This document shows positions 7,704 through 15,550 of a stretch of 64,000 bases of DNA, piece by piece. The first letter of the stretch is position 1. Each line of letters begins with the position of its first letter. The notes under the pieces are model-generated. The model saw only the letters and a program-made list of their open reading frames with translations, searched no databases and was not told the origin of the DNA. Both the position numbers and the translations under genes were made by a program. The stretch spans positions 1 through 64,000 of the forward strand of contig DASZOZ010000012.1 of the NCBI GenBank assembly GCA_035550515.1, given 5' to 3'. Source of the stretch: DATARH01 sp035550515 (GTDB lineage: Bacteria; Pseudomonadota; Alphaproteobacteria; ATCC43930; CGMCC-115725).

Positions 7704-9571
7704 GCCGCTTCCGGCCGCCGCTTGACGTGGCGCAGCAGCGCCACCAGTGCCGCCGGCGTCACGCCGGAGATGCGCGCGGCGGCACCCAGCGTTGCCGGCC
7801 GCGCCGCCGCCAGCTTGCCGCGGATTTCCGTTGAGAGCCCGCCGATCGCCGCATAATCCAGCGCCTCGGGCAGCGTCAGCGCCTCGTCGCGGCGGAAGGC
7901 GGCGATGTCGCGCTCCTGCCGGTCGAGATAGCCCGTGTAACGGGCGTCGATCTCCAACTGCTCGGCAATGGCCGGCGGCAGCGCCGCCAGCTCCGGCCAA
8001 AGACGGGCCAACCGCGCTACGTCGATATCCGGGTGCGCCAGCAACTCCGCCGCCGAGCGCGGCACACCGTCGGCATTGACGGTCAGCCCGTGCCGCTTCA
8101 GCGCCGACGGGCTGGCCGACAGCTCGCGCGTTAGGAGCCGCGCCTCGTCCAACGCCCGCCGTTTCGCGGCAAAGGAAGCCGCACGCTCGCGGCCGACCGC
8201 GCCGACCCGTTCGCCGATCGGCGTCAGGCGCTGATCGGCATTGTCGGCACGCAGGCTCAACCGGTATTCGGCGCGCGAGGTAAACATGCGATAGGGCTCG
8301 CTGGTCCCGCGCGTCACCAGATCGTCGATCAGCACGCCGATATAGGCGTCCGCCCGGTCGAACAGCAGCGGCGCCGCGCCCGAGGCCGACCGTGCCGCAT
8401 TGATGCCGGCGACGATGCCTTGCGCCGCGGCCTCCTCGTAGCCGGTCGTGCCGTTGATCTGGCCGGCGAGATAGAGGCCCGGCACGCGGCGGGTTTCGAG
8501 GCTCGGCAGCAGTTCGCGCGGATCGACGTAATCATATTCGATCGCATAGCCGGGGCGGCGCATCACCGCGCGTTCGAGACCGGGGATCGTTGCGATAAAC
8601 GCCGCCTGGACCTCGCGCGGCAGCGAGGTCGACACCCCGTTGGGATAGATCGTATCGTCGTCAAGCCCTTCGGGTTCCAGGAAAATCTGGTGCCGGTCGC
8701 GCGCGCTGAAACGCACCACCTTGTCCTCGATCGAGGGACAGTAGCGCGGACCGACACCGGTGATCGCGCCGCCGTAAAGCGGCGAGCGGTCGAGATTGTC
8801 GCGGATCACCGCGTGCGTCGCCGGCGTCGTCTCGGTGATATGGCAGGCAATTTGCGGCGTGGTGATCCGCGCGGTGAGAAACGAGAACGGCAGCGGCGGG
8901 TCGTCGCCCTGCTGCACCTCCAGCCCGGCCCAATCGATCGTCTTGCCGTCGAGCCGCGGCGGCGTTCCGGTCTTCAGCCGGCCAAGCACAAACCCGGCGC
9001 CCCGCAGCCTCCGCGACAGCCCGTGCGACGGCGCCTCGCCGACGCGGCCCGCCGGTATCTTTTCCGCGCCGATATGGATCAGGCCGCCGAGAAACGTGCC
9101 GGTGGTGATCACCACGCGCCCGGCGGCGATGCCGCGCCCGTCTTCCAGCATCAGCCCGGTCAGCCGGCCCTGCGCATCGAAAAGCAGATCCTCGGCCGCG
9201 CCTTCGACGATATCGAGACCCGGCTGCTCGGCGAGCAGTTCGGCCATGGCGCGGCGGTAAAGCCTGCGGTCGGCCTGGGCGCGCGGGCCGCGCACCGCCG
9301 GCCCCTTGCTGCGGTTCAGCAGGCGGAACTGGATGCCGGCGCGGTCGATCGCCCGGCCCATGACGCCGTCCAGCGCGTCGATCTCGCGCACCAGATGGCC
9401 CTTGGCGAGCCCGCCGATCGCCGGATTGCACGACATTTCGCCGATCGTGTCGCGGCGGTGGGTGACCAGCGCGGTGCGCGCGCCGACCCGTGCCGCGGCG
9501 GCGGCCGCCTCGCATCCGGCATGTCCGCCGCCGACCACGATGACATCGTATTTCGCCCAGACCTCACCCAT
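7700..9571 (-). CDS. mnmG: tRNA uridine-5-carboxymethylaminomethyl(34) synthesis enzyme MnmG
   Basis: MnmG (GidA), the FAD- and NADH-dependent partner of MnmE, installs the carboxymethylaminomethyl group on U34 of tRNAs. From the ATG at 9571 it has 623 residues, the standard size. The Rossmann FAD motif VIVVGGGHAGCEAA lies at the very N-terminus, preceded by MGEVWAKYD. GEMSCNPAIGGLAKGHLVREIDALDG, GPRYCPSIEDKV and GLYLAGQINGTTGYEEAAAQG are diagnostic. An upstream in-frame ATG at 9625 would add 18 residues and run through parS site 2, so I prefer 9571. The stop overlaps the rsmG start as GTGA. It is transcribed leftward with mnmE, rsmG, parA and parB. Confidence 0.96.
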   Translation of the reverse strand: MGEVWAKYDVIVVGGGHAGCEAAAAAARVGARTALVTHRRDTIGEMSCNPAIGGLAKGHLVREIDALDGVMGRAIDRAGIQFRLLNRSKGPAVRGPRAQADRRLYRRAMAELLAEQPGLDIVEGAAEDLLFDAQGRLTGLMLEDGRGIAAGRVVITTGTFLGGLIHIGAEKIPAGRVGEAPSHGLSRRLRGAGFVLGRLKTGTPPRLDGKTIDWAGLEVQQGDDPPLPFSFLTARITTPQIACHITETTPATHAVIRDNLDRSPLYGGAITGVGPRYCPSIEDKVVRFSARDRHQIFLEPEGLDDDTIYPNGVSTSLPREVQAAFIATIPGLERAVMRRPGYAIEYDYVDPRELLPSLETRRVPGLYLAGQINGTTGYEEAAAQGIVAGINAARSASGAAPLLFDRADAYIGVLIDDLVTRGTSEPYRMFTSRAEYRLSLRADNADQRLTPIGERVGAVGRERAASFAAKRRALDEARLLTRELSASPSALKRHGLTVNADGVPRSAAELLAHPDIDVARLARLWPELAALPPAIAEQLEIDARYTGYLDRQERDIAAFRRDEALTLPEALDYAAIGGLSTEIRGKLAAARPATLGAAARISGVTPAALVALLRHVKRRPEAA

Positions 9572-9608
9572 GGCGGCGGACTGTAGGGAGAGGGCCGCAG
9601 CGTGTCGA

Positions 9609-9624
9609 GGTTTCACGTGAAACA
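9609..9624. other. parS: parS centromere site 2 (one mismatch)
   Basis: GGTTTCACGTGAAACA matches the 16-bp parS consensus except for the first base (G instead of T). It lies immediately beyond the mnmE stop codon (9625) in the 53-bp mnmE-mnmG gap, about 2 kb from site 1. Confidence 0.88.
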
Positions 9625-10962
9625 TCACTTGCCGATGCAGAAATCGGCGAAGATCACATCGAGCAGGTCTTCGACATCGACCGCGCCGGTGATGCGCCCG
9701 AGGCTGCGCCAGGCGAGCCGCAAATCCTCGGCCCGCAGCTCGGGGAACGATGCCGTCACCGAGCGCAGCAGCGCTTGGGATGCAGTCTCCAGCGCCTCGC
9801 GGTGGTGGGCGCGGGTGAGGAGTGGCGCAGCCAGGTCGTAATCGGCTTTGAGGCGGCGGGTGAGCGCGTCGACAAGGGCGGGAACGCCGGCGCCGGTCAG
9901 CGCCGAGACGGGGAGGGCGCCCGGCGGCAACGCGGCGCGATCGCCGCTGAGATCGATCTTGTTGGCGACAAGCAGCGTATCCGCGGCGGGCCAAGCCGCC
10001 GCGCCGGCGGCATCCGCCGGCCGACCGGCGTCGAACACGAACAGCCGCAGCTCGGCCGTCCCGGCGCGGGCGAGCGCGCGGCGCAAGCCTTCCTGCTCGA
10101 TCGCGTCGGCGCTGTCGCGCAGCCCGGCCGTGTCGGCGAGCACGACGGGAAAGCCGGCGAGGTCGATCGCCACCTCGATCACGTCGCGCGTGGTGCCGGC
10201 GACCGGTGAAGTAATAGCCGCCTCGCGGCGGACCAAGCAGTTGAGCAAGCTCGACTTCCCGGCGTTGGGTGGGCCGACGATGGCGATCGCGATACCGTCG
10301 CGCAGCCGTTCGCCGCGATGCTGGTCGGCAAGATGCGCCGCGATCTCCGCCGCCAGCGCGGTGGTCTCATCGGCGACTTGGCGCTCGAGTTCGGGCGGCA
10401 AATCTTCGTCGGGAAAATCGATCGCCGCTTCGAGATGCGCCAGCAGCCGCAGCAGCCGCGCCGACCAGCCGCGATAGACCTCGCCGAGCGTGCCCGCTAA
10501 CTGGCGCAGCGCCTGGCGGCGCTGAGCCTCGGTCTCGGCGGCGGTCAGGTCGGCGATCGCCTCGGCCTGCAGCAGGTCGAGCTTGCCGTTGAAGAAGGCG
10601 CGGCGGGTAAATTCCCCCGGCTCCGCGAGGCGCAATCCCTGCCGCGCCAGCGCCGCCATTAGCGCCGCGAGCACCGCGCGGCTGCCGTGAACCTGGAACT
10701 CGGCCACATCCTCGCCGGTCGCGCTGCGCGGCGCCGGAAACCACAGCACCAGCGCGTCATCGATATCGGTGCCGGTTTCGGGGTCGCGCAGCCGCGCATG
10801 ACGCGCGCGGCGGGGGGACGGCAGGGTCCCGCCCAGCGCGCGCAGCGCGGGACCGGCCTGCGGCCCGCTGACGCGGACGACGGCGATCGCGGCGCGCCCC
10901 GGCGCGGTCGCCGGGGCAAAGACCGTATCGCCGACCGGGACCAGCGTCGCCTGCGGGTTCAG
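9625..10962 (-). CDS. mnmE: tRNA modification GTPase MnmE (start codon unusual)
   Basis: MnmE (TrmE) GTPase, which works with MnmG on U34 of tRNAs. The N-terminal tetrahydrofolate-binding domain has VFAPATAPGRAAIAVVRVSGP, the G domain carries GPPNAGKSS, SPVAGTTRD, DTAGLR and NKID, and the protein ends in the conserved C-terminal FCIGK (with Cys). No ATG, GTG or TTG is in frame anywhere between 11076 and the first conserved motif. The position given uses a CTG at 10962, which overlaps the TGA of the upstream ferredoxin-like gene as CTGA and gives 445 residues, the normal length. Alternatives are a CTG at 10944 or a TTG at 11076, which would add 38 unconserved residues. The function is certain; the start is not. 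Confidence 0.93.
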   Translation of the reverse strand: MNPQATLVPVGDTVFAPATAPGRAAIAVVRVSGPQAGPALRALGGTLPSPRRARHARLRDPETGTDIDDALVLWFPAPRSATGEDVAEFQVHGSRAVLAALMAALARQGLRLAEPGEFTRRAFFNGKLDLLQAEAIADLTAAETEAQRRQALRQLAGTLGEVYRGWSARLLRLLAHLEAAIDFPDEDLPPELERQVADETTALAAEIAAHLADQHRGERLRDGIAIAIVGPPNAGKSSLLNCLVRREAAITSPVAGTTRDVIEVAIDLAGFPVVLADTAGLRDSADAIEQEGLRRALARAGTAELRLFVFDAGRPADAAGAAAWPAADTLLVANKIDLSGDRAALPPGALPVSALTGAGVPALVDALTRRLKADYDLAAPLLTRAHHREALETASQALLRSVTASFPELRAEDLRLAWRSLGRITGAVDVEDLLDVIFADFCIGK

Positions 10963-11321
10963 TGTTTCGGCGGTAGCTGGTCCGGCTGCAGCATCAGCCG
11001 CTCGACGCGGCCGCCGTTCTTCAGATGCGTCTCGAGGATCTCGTCGATATCGGCCTGCGACTGGAACGTGTACCAAATGCCCTCGGGGTAGATCACCATG
11101 TTCGGGCCGTACTCGCAGCGGTCGAGACAGCCGGCGGCGTTGAAGCGCACGTTAGTGATGCCCATCTGGCGGGCCTTCTCGCGCGCATAGCCGCGCAGCT
11201 TGTCGAAACCGCCGGCCGCCTCGGCGCGCGCCATGCAGCAGCCGCGCGGGTGGCCTTCCGGCCGCACGTTGTTGCACATGAAAATGTGCCGGTCATAGAA
11301 AAGCCGCGGATCGTCTGCCAT
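10959..11321 (-). CDS. (2Fe-2S) ferredoxin domain-containing protein
   Basis: Small 120-residue thioredoxin-like [2Fe-2S] ferredoxin. Cysteines lie in HIFMCNNVRPEGHPRGCC near residues 16 and 28-29, and in NAAGCLDRCEYGPNMVIYP near 65 and 69, the spacing of the family that includes NuoE-like ferredoxins and CbiW. It is probably a soluble electron carrier, but the partner is unknown. It is transcribed leftward and its stop codon overlaps the probable CTG start of mnmE, so expression of the tRNA-modification GTPase may depend on its translation. A divergent gene for a thioredoxin-domain protein begins 150 bp upstream. Family assignment is good; the physiological role is not evident. Confidence 0.85.
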   Translation of the reverse strand: MADDPRLFYDRHIFMCNNVRPEGHPRGCCMARAEAAGGFDKLRGYAREKARQMGITNVRFNAAGCLDRCEYGPNMVIYPEGIWYTFQSQADIDEILETHLKNGGRVERLMLQPDQLPPKH

Positions 11322-11471
11322 TCATCGTTCTCCGGACTGCAAGGAGGCATTCTGGGCGGCGGCGTGGCTGACGCAACCCGCCAAACTGCGTTTAAGATAC
11401 GAAGTGAACCCTAGCGCGTCGAGCCTCACTCGGGCAACGCTGCTGCGCGCCGGCCCCACGGAGGAGTTGCC

Positions 11472-13493
11472 ATGGACCGCAACCGACTCGGCGACGAAAC
11501 CAGCCCCTATCTGCTGCAGCACAAGGACAATCCGGTGCATTGGCAGCCTTGGGGTGAGGCGGCGCTCGCCGCCGCGAAGGCCGCCAACAAGCCGATCCTC
11601 CTGTCGGTCGGCTATGCCGCCTGTCACTGGTGCCATGTGATGGCGCATGAGAGCTTCGAGAACCCGGCCATCGCCGGACTGATGAATGATCTCTATATCA
11701 ATATCAAGGTCGATCGCGAGGAACGGCCCGACCTCGATACGATTTATCAGCACGCGCTGGCCCTGCTCGGCGAGCAGGGCGGCTGGCCGCTCACGATGTT
11801 TCTGTCGCCCGACGGGGAGCCGTTCTGGGGCGGCACGTATTTTCCGCCGGAGCCGCGCTGGGGCCGGCCGGGTTTCGCCCAGGTCTTGCAGGGTGTTGCG
11901 CAGACCTATCGCGACGAGCCCGACAAGGTCGGCAAGAACGTCGCGATCCTGCGCGACGCTCTCGCCAAGCTCGGCCAGCCGGCGGCGGGCGAGGGGATCG
12001 ATCCGGCGCTGTACGACCGCATCGCCGAGCGGCTGCTGCGCGAGGTCGACCCGCTCAACGGCGGGATCGGCACCGCGCCGAAATTTCCGCAATGCGGCAT
12101 TTTCGAGCTGTTGTGGCGCGCCTGGCGGCGCACGCGGCAGGCACCCTATCGCGAGGCGGTGCTGCGCACGCTGACGACGATCTGCCAGGGCGGCATCTAC
12201 GACCATCTCGGCGGCGGTTTTGCGCGCTACTCGGTCGATGCGCGCTGGCTGGCGCCGCATTTCGAGAAGATGCTTTACGACAACGCCGAGCTGATCGACC
12301 TGCTGACCCTGGTCTGGCAGGAAACACGCGACCCGCTTTATGCCCGCCGGGTCGCCGAGACCATCGGCTGGCTGGAACGCGAAATGCTGACCGGCGGCGG
12401 GTTCGCCTCCAGCCTCGACGCCGACAGCGAGCACAAAGAAGGCAAATTCTACGTCTGGTCGGCGGCGGAGATCGACGCGGTGCTCGGCCAGGACGCGGCG
12501 CAGTTCAAGGCGTTTTACGACGTGACGCCCGGCGGCAACTGGGAGGGGCACAACATTCTCAACCGGCTGCACCACCCCGAGCCGGCCGACGACGCGACCG
12601 AAGCGCTGTTGGCGCGCTGTCGGGAAAAGCTGTTTGCGGCACGGGCGCCGCGGGTCCGGCCGGGGCTCGACGACAAGGTGCTGGCCGATTGGAACGGGCT
12701 GATGATCGCCGCGCTGGCGCAGGCGGGGCTGATCTTCGAGCGTCCCGATTGGCTGGCGTTGGCCGAGCGCGCCTTTGCCTTTATCGAGCGCGACATGACG
12801 GCAGCGGAGCGGCGGCTGTGCCATAGCTGGCGGGCCGGGGAGGCGCGTCATCCCTCGACCGTCGACGATTACGCCAATCTCTGCCGCGCCGCGCTGGCGC
12901 TGCACGAGGCGACGCAGGACGCGCGCTATCTGGCGAGCGCCCAGGGATGGATCGCGGTGCTCGACCGGCATTACCGGGACCCGCAGGCAGGCGGCTATTT
13001 CTTCGCGGCGGACGACACGCCCGGTCTGATCGCCCGCGTCAAGACGGCGGCCGACGCCGCCGTGCCCGCAGGCAATGGGACACTGGTCGGCGTACTGACC
13101 CGGCTGGCGGTCTTGACTGGCGACGCAAGCTATCGTGATCGCGCCGAGGCGATCATTGGTGCCTTCGCCGGTGAGCTCGGGCGCAATTTCTTCCCGCTCG
13201 CGACGCTCATCAACAATACCGAGCTGGCACAACGGCCGGTGCAGATCGTGCTGGTCGGTCCGGCCGGCGAGGCGGCGCTCGCCGAATTGCGCCGTGGGGT
13301 CTACGCGGTTTCATTGCCGCGCCGCGTCGTCCAGATCATCGCGCCGGACGAAAAGCTTCCCGCCGATCATCCCGCGCATGGCAAGACGATGGTCGAGGGG
13401 AAGCCGACGGCGTATGTCTGCGAGGGACCGGTCTGTTCGTTGCCGATCGTAACATCGCGGCAATTGGTCGACGCGCTGGTCGATCTCCGCTAA
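11472..13493 (+). CDS. Thioredoxin domain-containing protein, YyaL/SSP411 (DUF255) family
   Basis: Large cytoplasmic protein of 673 residues in the YyaL / spermatogenesis-associated protein 20 family. The N-terminal DUF255 thioredoxin-like domain has the redox motif CHWCHVM around residues 53-59, preceded by SPYLLQHKDNPVHWQPW and followed by KVDREERPDLD and GGWPLTMFLSPDG. The rest is an (alpha/alpha) barrel resembling N-acylglucosamine epimerase or glycosidase folds, with APKFPQ, HFEKMLYDNA and DDKVLADWNGLMIAAL. An AGGAG ribosome-binding site precedes the ATG. The function is not established in bacteria. It is a single-gene unit between rho and mnmE, a place where these genes are often adjacent in related genomes, so this block looks like a local insertion. 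Confidence 0.9.
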   Translation: MDRNRLGDETSPYLLQHKDNPVHWQPWGEAALAAAKAANKPILLSVGYAACHWCHVMAHESFENPAIAGLMNDLYINIKVDREERPDLDTIYQHALALLGEQGGWPLTMFLSPDGEPFWGGTYFPPEPRWGRPGFAQVLQGVAQTYRDEPDKVGKNVAILRDALAKLGQPAAGEGIDPALYDRIAERLLREVDPLNGGIGTAPKFPQCGIFELLWRAWRRTRQAPYREAVLRTLTTICQGGIYDHLGGGFARYSVDARWLAPHFEKMLYDNAELIDLLTLVWQETRDPLYARRVAETIGWLEREMLTGGGFASSLDADSEHKEGKFYVWSAAEIDAVLGQDAAQFKAFYDVTPGGNWEGHNILNRLHHPEPADDATEALLARCREKLFAARAPRVRPGLDDKVLADWNGLMIAALAQAGLIFERPDWLALAERAFAFIERDMTAAERRLCHSWRAGEARHPSTVDDYANLCRAALALHEATQDARYLASAQGWIAVLDRHYRDPQAGGYFFAADDTPGLIARVKTAADAAVPAGNGTLVGVLTRLAVLTGDASYRDRAEAIIGAFAGELGRNFFPLATLINNTELAQRPVQIVLVGPAGEAALAELRRGVYAVSLPRRVVQIIAPDEKLPADHPAHGKTMVEGKPTAYVCEGPVCSLPIVTSRQLVDALVDLR

Positions 13494-13525
13494 GTTCTAC
13501 CGATGTTCATGGCGGAGTTCTGCTT

Positions 13526-13990
13526 ATGCAATCGCTATCGATATCTAGTCCGGTCGGGAACCTGGTTCTGGACGAAGATGACGGGGCCATCGTTGCGATT
13601 CGCTGGGCCGATGAGCACGGCGGCAACGGCACTGCGTTGCTGGCAGAGGCCGCGCGTCAGCTCGAGGCCTATTTCGCCGGCGAGCTGACGGCGTTCGACC
13701 TGCCGCTGCGGCCGGCGGGGACGGCGTTCGAGCGCCGCGTCTGGGCGGCTATGCTGGATATCCCTTACGGCGAGACGCGGTGTTACGGCGATCTCGCGGC
13801 AGTGACCGATTCGGTGCCGCGGGCGGTCGGCCGTGCCTGCGGCCGTAACCCGATCCCGATCGTGATCCCCTGCCACCGGGTCCTGGGCAAGGGGTGGATG
13901 GGCGGCTATAGCGGCGCGGGCGGGCTCAAGACTAAGCAGGTGCTGCTCACCCTCGAAGGCGCCTTAACGCCGGAGCCGCTGCTCGTATAA
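13526..13990 (+). CDS. ogt: Methylated-DNA--[protein]-cysteine S-methyltransferase
   Basis: O6-alkylguanine-DNA alkyltransferase of 154 residues, a suicide repair enzyme that moves methyl groups from guanine or thymine to its own cysteine. The active-site motif is IPCHRV near residue 114, preceded by AVGRACGRNPIPIVI, and the DNA-binding helix lies around FERRVWAAMLDIPYGETRCYGDLA. The C-terminal GGYSGAGGLKTKQVLL is typical. The N-terminal domain is short, as in Ogt rather than Ada. It begins 32 bp after the preceding DUF255 gene on the same strand, so the two may be co-transcribed. Symbol ogt is used by family resemblance. Confidence 0.93.
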   Translation: MQSLSISSPVGNLVLDEDDGAIVAIRWADEHGGNGTALLAEAARQLEAYFAGELTAFDLPLRPAGTAFERRVWAAMLDIPYGETRCYGDLAAVTDSVPRAVGRACGRNPIPIVIPCHRVLGKGWMGGYSGAGGLKTKQVLLTLEGALTPEPLLV

Positions 13991-14071
13991 CCAAAGCCGT
14001 CAGCGGAACGCGCTTCGCTTTTCCGCCCTGCGCCACTAAAACCGCTCCCATTCGATAAGGGAGGGACGGTC

Positions 14072-15046
14072 ATGGTGCAGGCGATTCGTTTCGAGAGAAC
14101 CGGCGGGCCCGAGGTCCTGGTCTGGCAGCAGATCAATGTCGACCGGCCGGGCCCCGGCCAGGTGCGGCTCAAGCACAAGGCGGTCGGGCTCAACTACATC
14201 GACACCTACCAGCGCAGCGGCTTGTACCAGGTGCCGCTGCCGAGCGGGCTCGGCGGCGAGGCCTGCGGGGTGGTCGAGGAGGTCGGACAGGGCGTCGCCG
14301 ATCTGAAGCCCGGCGATCGCGTCGCCTATGCCGGCGGGCCGCTCGGTGCGTACAGCGAGGAACGCGTTTTCCCCGCCGACCGCCTGGTGCCGGTACCGGA
14401 CGGCATCAGCGACCAGGAAGCCGCGGCGATGATGCTCAAGGGCATGACCGCCTGGTACCTGATCCGCCGCACCCATGTAGTAAAGCCGGGCGAGACGATC
14501 CTGATCCATGCCGCGGCCGGCGGCGTCGGGCTGATCGCCTGCCAGTGGGCCAAGCATCTCGGCGCGACGGTGATCGGCACCGTCGGCAGCGAAGACAAGG
14601 CCGAGCTCGTCAAGAAACACGGCTGCGACCACCCGATCCTCTACCGCAGCGAGGATTTTGTCGCGCGGGTCAACGCGATCACCGGCGGCAAGAAACTTCC
14701 CGTGGTTTACGATTCGGTCGGCAAGGACACGTTCTTCAAATCGCTCGATTGCCTGGCGCCGCTCGGGCTGATGGCGCTGTTCGGGCAGTCGTCGGGGGCG
14801 GTGCCGCCGGTCGATCTCGGCATCCTCGCCGCCAAGGGTTCGCTGTTCGTCACCCGGCCGACGCTCGGCAACTACACCGCGACGCGGCAGGACCTGCTGA
14901 CCGCGGCCAATGACCTGTTCTCGGTGGTGAAGAGCGGCGCGGTCAAGATCACGGTCAACCAGTCCTACCCGCTGCGCGACGCCGCGCAGGCGCACCGCGA
15001 CCTTGAAGCCCGCAAAACCACGGGGCAGACGGTCTTCACGGTCTGA
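14072..15046 (+). CDS. NADPH:quinone oxidoreductase (zinc-independent MDR family)
   Basis: Medium-chain dehydrogenase/reductase of the quinone oxidoreductase (QOR) class, 324 residues. It begins MVQAIRFERTGGPEVL and contains VGLNYIDTYQRSGLY, the region PLPSGLGGEACGVVEEVG and the NADPH-binding loop HAAAGGVGLIACQWAKHLGA around residues 150-165. There is no zinc ligand set, which fits the quinone-reductase subfamily. It probably catalyses one- or two-electron reduction of quinones with NADPH in the cytosol. A purine-rich GGGAGGG ribosome-binding site precedes the ATG. It runs rightward and converges on the small gene at 15140-15463, with a long inverted repeat between them. Confidence 0.9.
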   Translation: MVQAIRFERTGGPEVLVWQQINVDRPGPGQVRLKHKAVGLNYIDTYQRSGLYQVPLPSGLGGEACGVVEEVGQGVADLKPGDRVAYAGGPLGAYSEERVFPADRLVPVPDGISDQEAAAMMLKGMTAWYLIRRTHVVKPGETILIHAAAGGVGLIACQWAKHLGATVIGTVGSEDKAELVKKHGCDHPILYRSEDFVARVNAITGGKKLPVVYDSVGKDTFFKSLDCLAPLGLMALFGQSSGAVPPVDLGILAAKGSLFVTRPTLGNYTATRQDLLTAANDLFSVVKSGAVKITVNQSYPLRDAAQAHRDLEARKTTGQTVFTV

Positions 15047-15059
15047 TTTGCGGGTTATT

Positions 15060-15108
15060 CCCATGAACACGGGCTTCAGCCCGCGCGGGCGCGGTCCGTG
15101 TCCATGGG
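15060..15108. repeat. REP-like palindromic element / possible bidirectional terminator
   Basis: Arms 15060-15072 (CCCATGAACACGG) and 15096-15108 (CCGTGTCCATGGG) are inverted and match at 12 of 13 positions. The 23-base interior itself contains a small perfect hairpin, CGGGC-TTCA-GCCCG. The element lies between two convergent genes. It could terminate both transcripts or be a copy of a dispersed palindromic repeat. Neither use can be proven from one window. Confidence 0.6.
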
Positions 15109-15139
15109 TTCCGGGTCCGCCCCGGTATGACGGACTTCG

Positions 15140-15463
15140 CTACCGCCGGCGGTCGTCATCGGCATCGGCGGTCTCGCGCGAGATCAGCTTGTTGAAATTG
15201 CTGGTCTCCCCGTCGGCGGTCCGTTCCTGGTAGAGAAACACCAGGTCGGACTCGTCGAATTTCGCGAAGAACTCGTCCCAGCCGATTTCTTCGAGCTTGT
15301 CGTCGTGCGCATGCGGTGCATCGGGAAACGCGATGCGCAGCATCCCGACATCATCGCCGCGCCGCTCGGTGCCGCGCACCGCCGCCGGCCGGCCGCCGCG
15401 CTGCTCCACCCATTCCCGGATCGTGTCGTGATCGGTCGTCGTGTTCGATGCGCTGCTGCTCAT
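15140..15463 (-). CDS. Small conserved hypothetical protein
   Basis: Acidic protein of 107 residues with a conserved core: TDHDTIREWVEQRGGRPAAV, GMLRIAFPDAP, LEEIGWDEFFAKFDESDLVFLYQE and SNFNKLISRE. This pattern is familiar from a widespread bacterial family of about 60-100 residues that is sometimes misnamed 1,4-alpha-glucan branching enzyme; there is no catalytic glycosidase domain here. No signal peptide or membrane segment is visible. It lies 87 bp downstream of rho on the same strand, and a GC-rich hairpin separates the two. The function is unknown; I would trust only the family-level statement. Confidence 0.75.
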   Translation of the reverse strand: MSSSASNTTTDHDTIREWVEQRGGRPAAVRGTERRGDDVGMLRIAFPDAPHAHDDKLEEIGWDEFFAKFDESDLVFLYQERTADGETSNFNKLISRETADADDDRRR

Positions 15464-15525
15464 GGATCCTCCGGTCGCTCCGATGGGTCTCTCTCCCGAG
15501 CAAACGGCGGGTTTCCAAAGCAGTT

Positions 15526-15547
15526 GCGGCGCCGCTGAGGGCGCCGC
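15526..15547 (-). terminator. Putative hairpin downstream of rho
   Basis: A perfect 8-bp stem (GCGGCGCC with GGCGCCGC, loop of 6) begins 4 bases after the rho stop codon. On the transcribed strand it is followed by AACTGCTTT and not by a strong U-tract, so it is a weak candidate for intrinsic termination or 3-prime end stabilisation. Confidence 0.4.
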
Positions 15548-15550
15548 AGG

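Noticed and set aside
11063..11076. TTG at 11076 as MnmE start
   Set aside because: It would add 38 residues with no family resemblance; kept only as an alternative.
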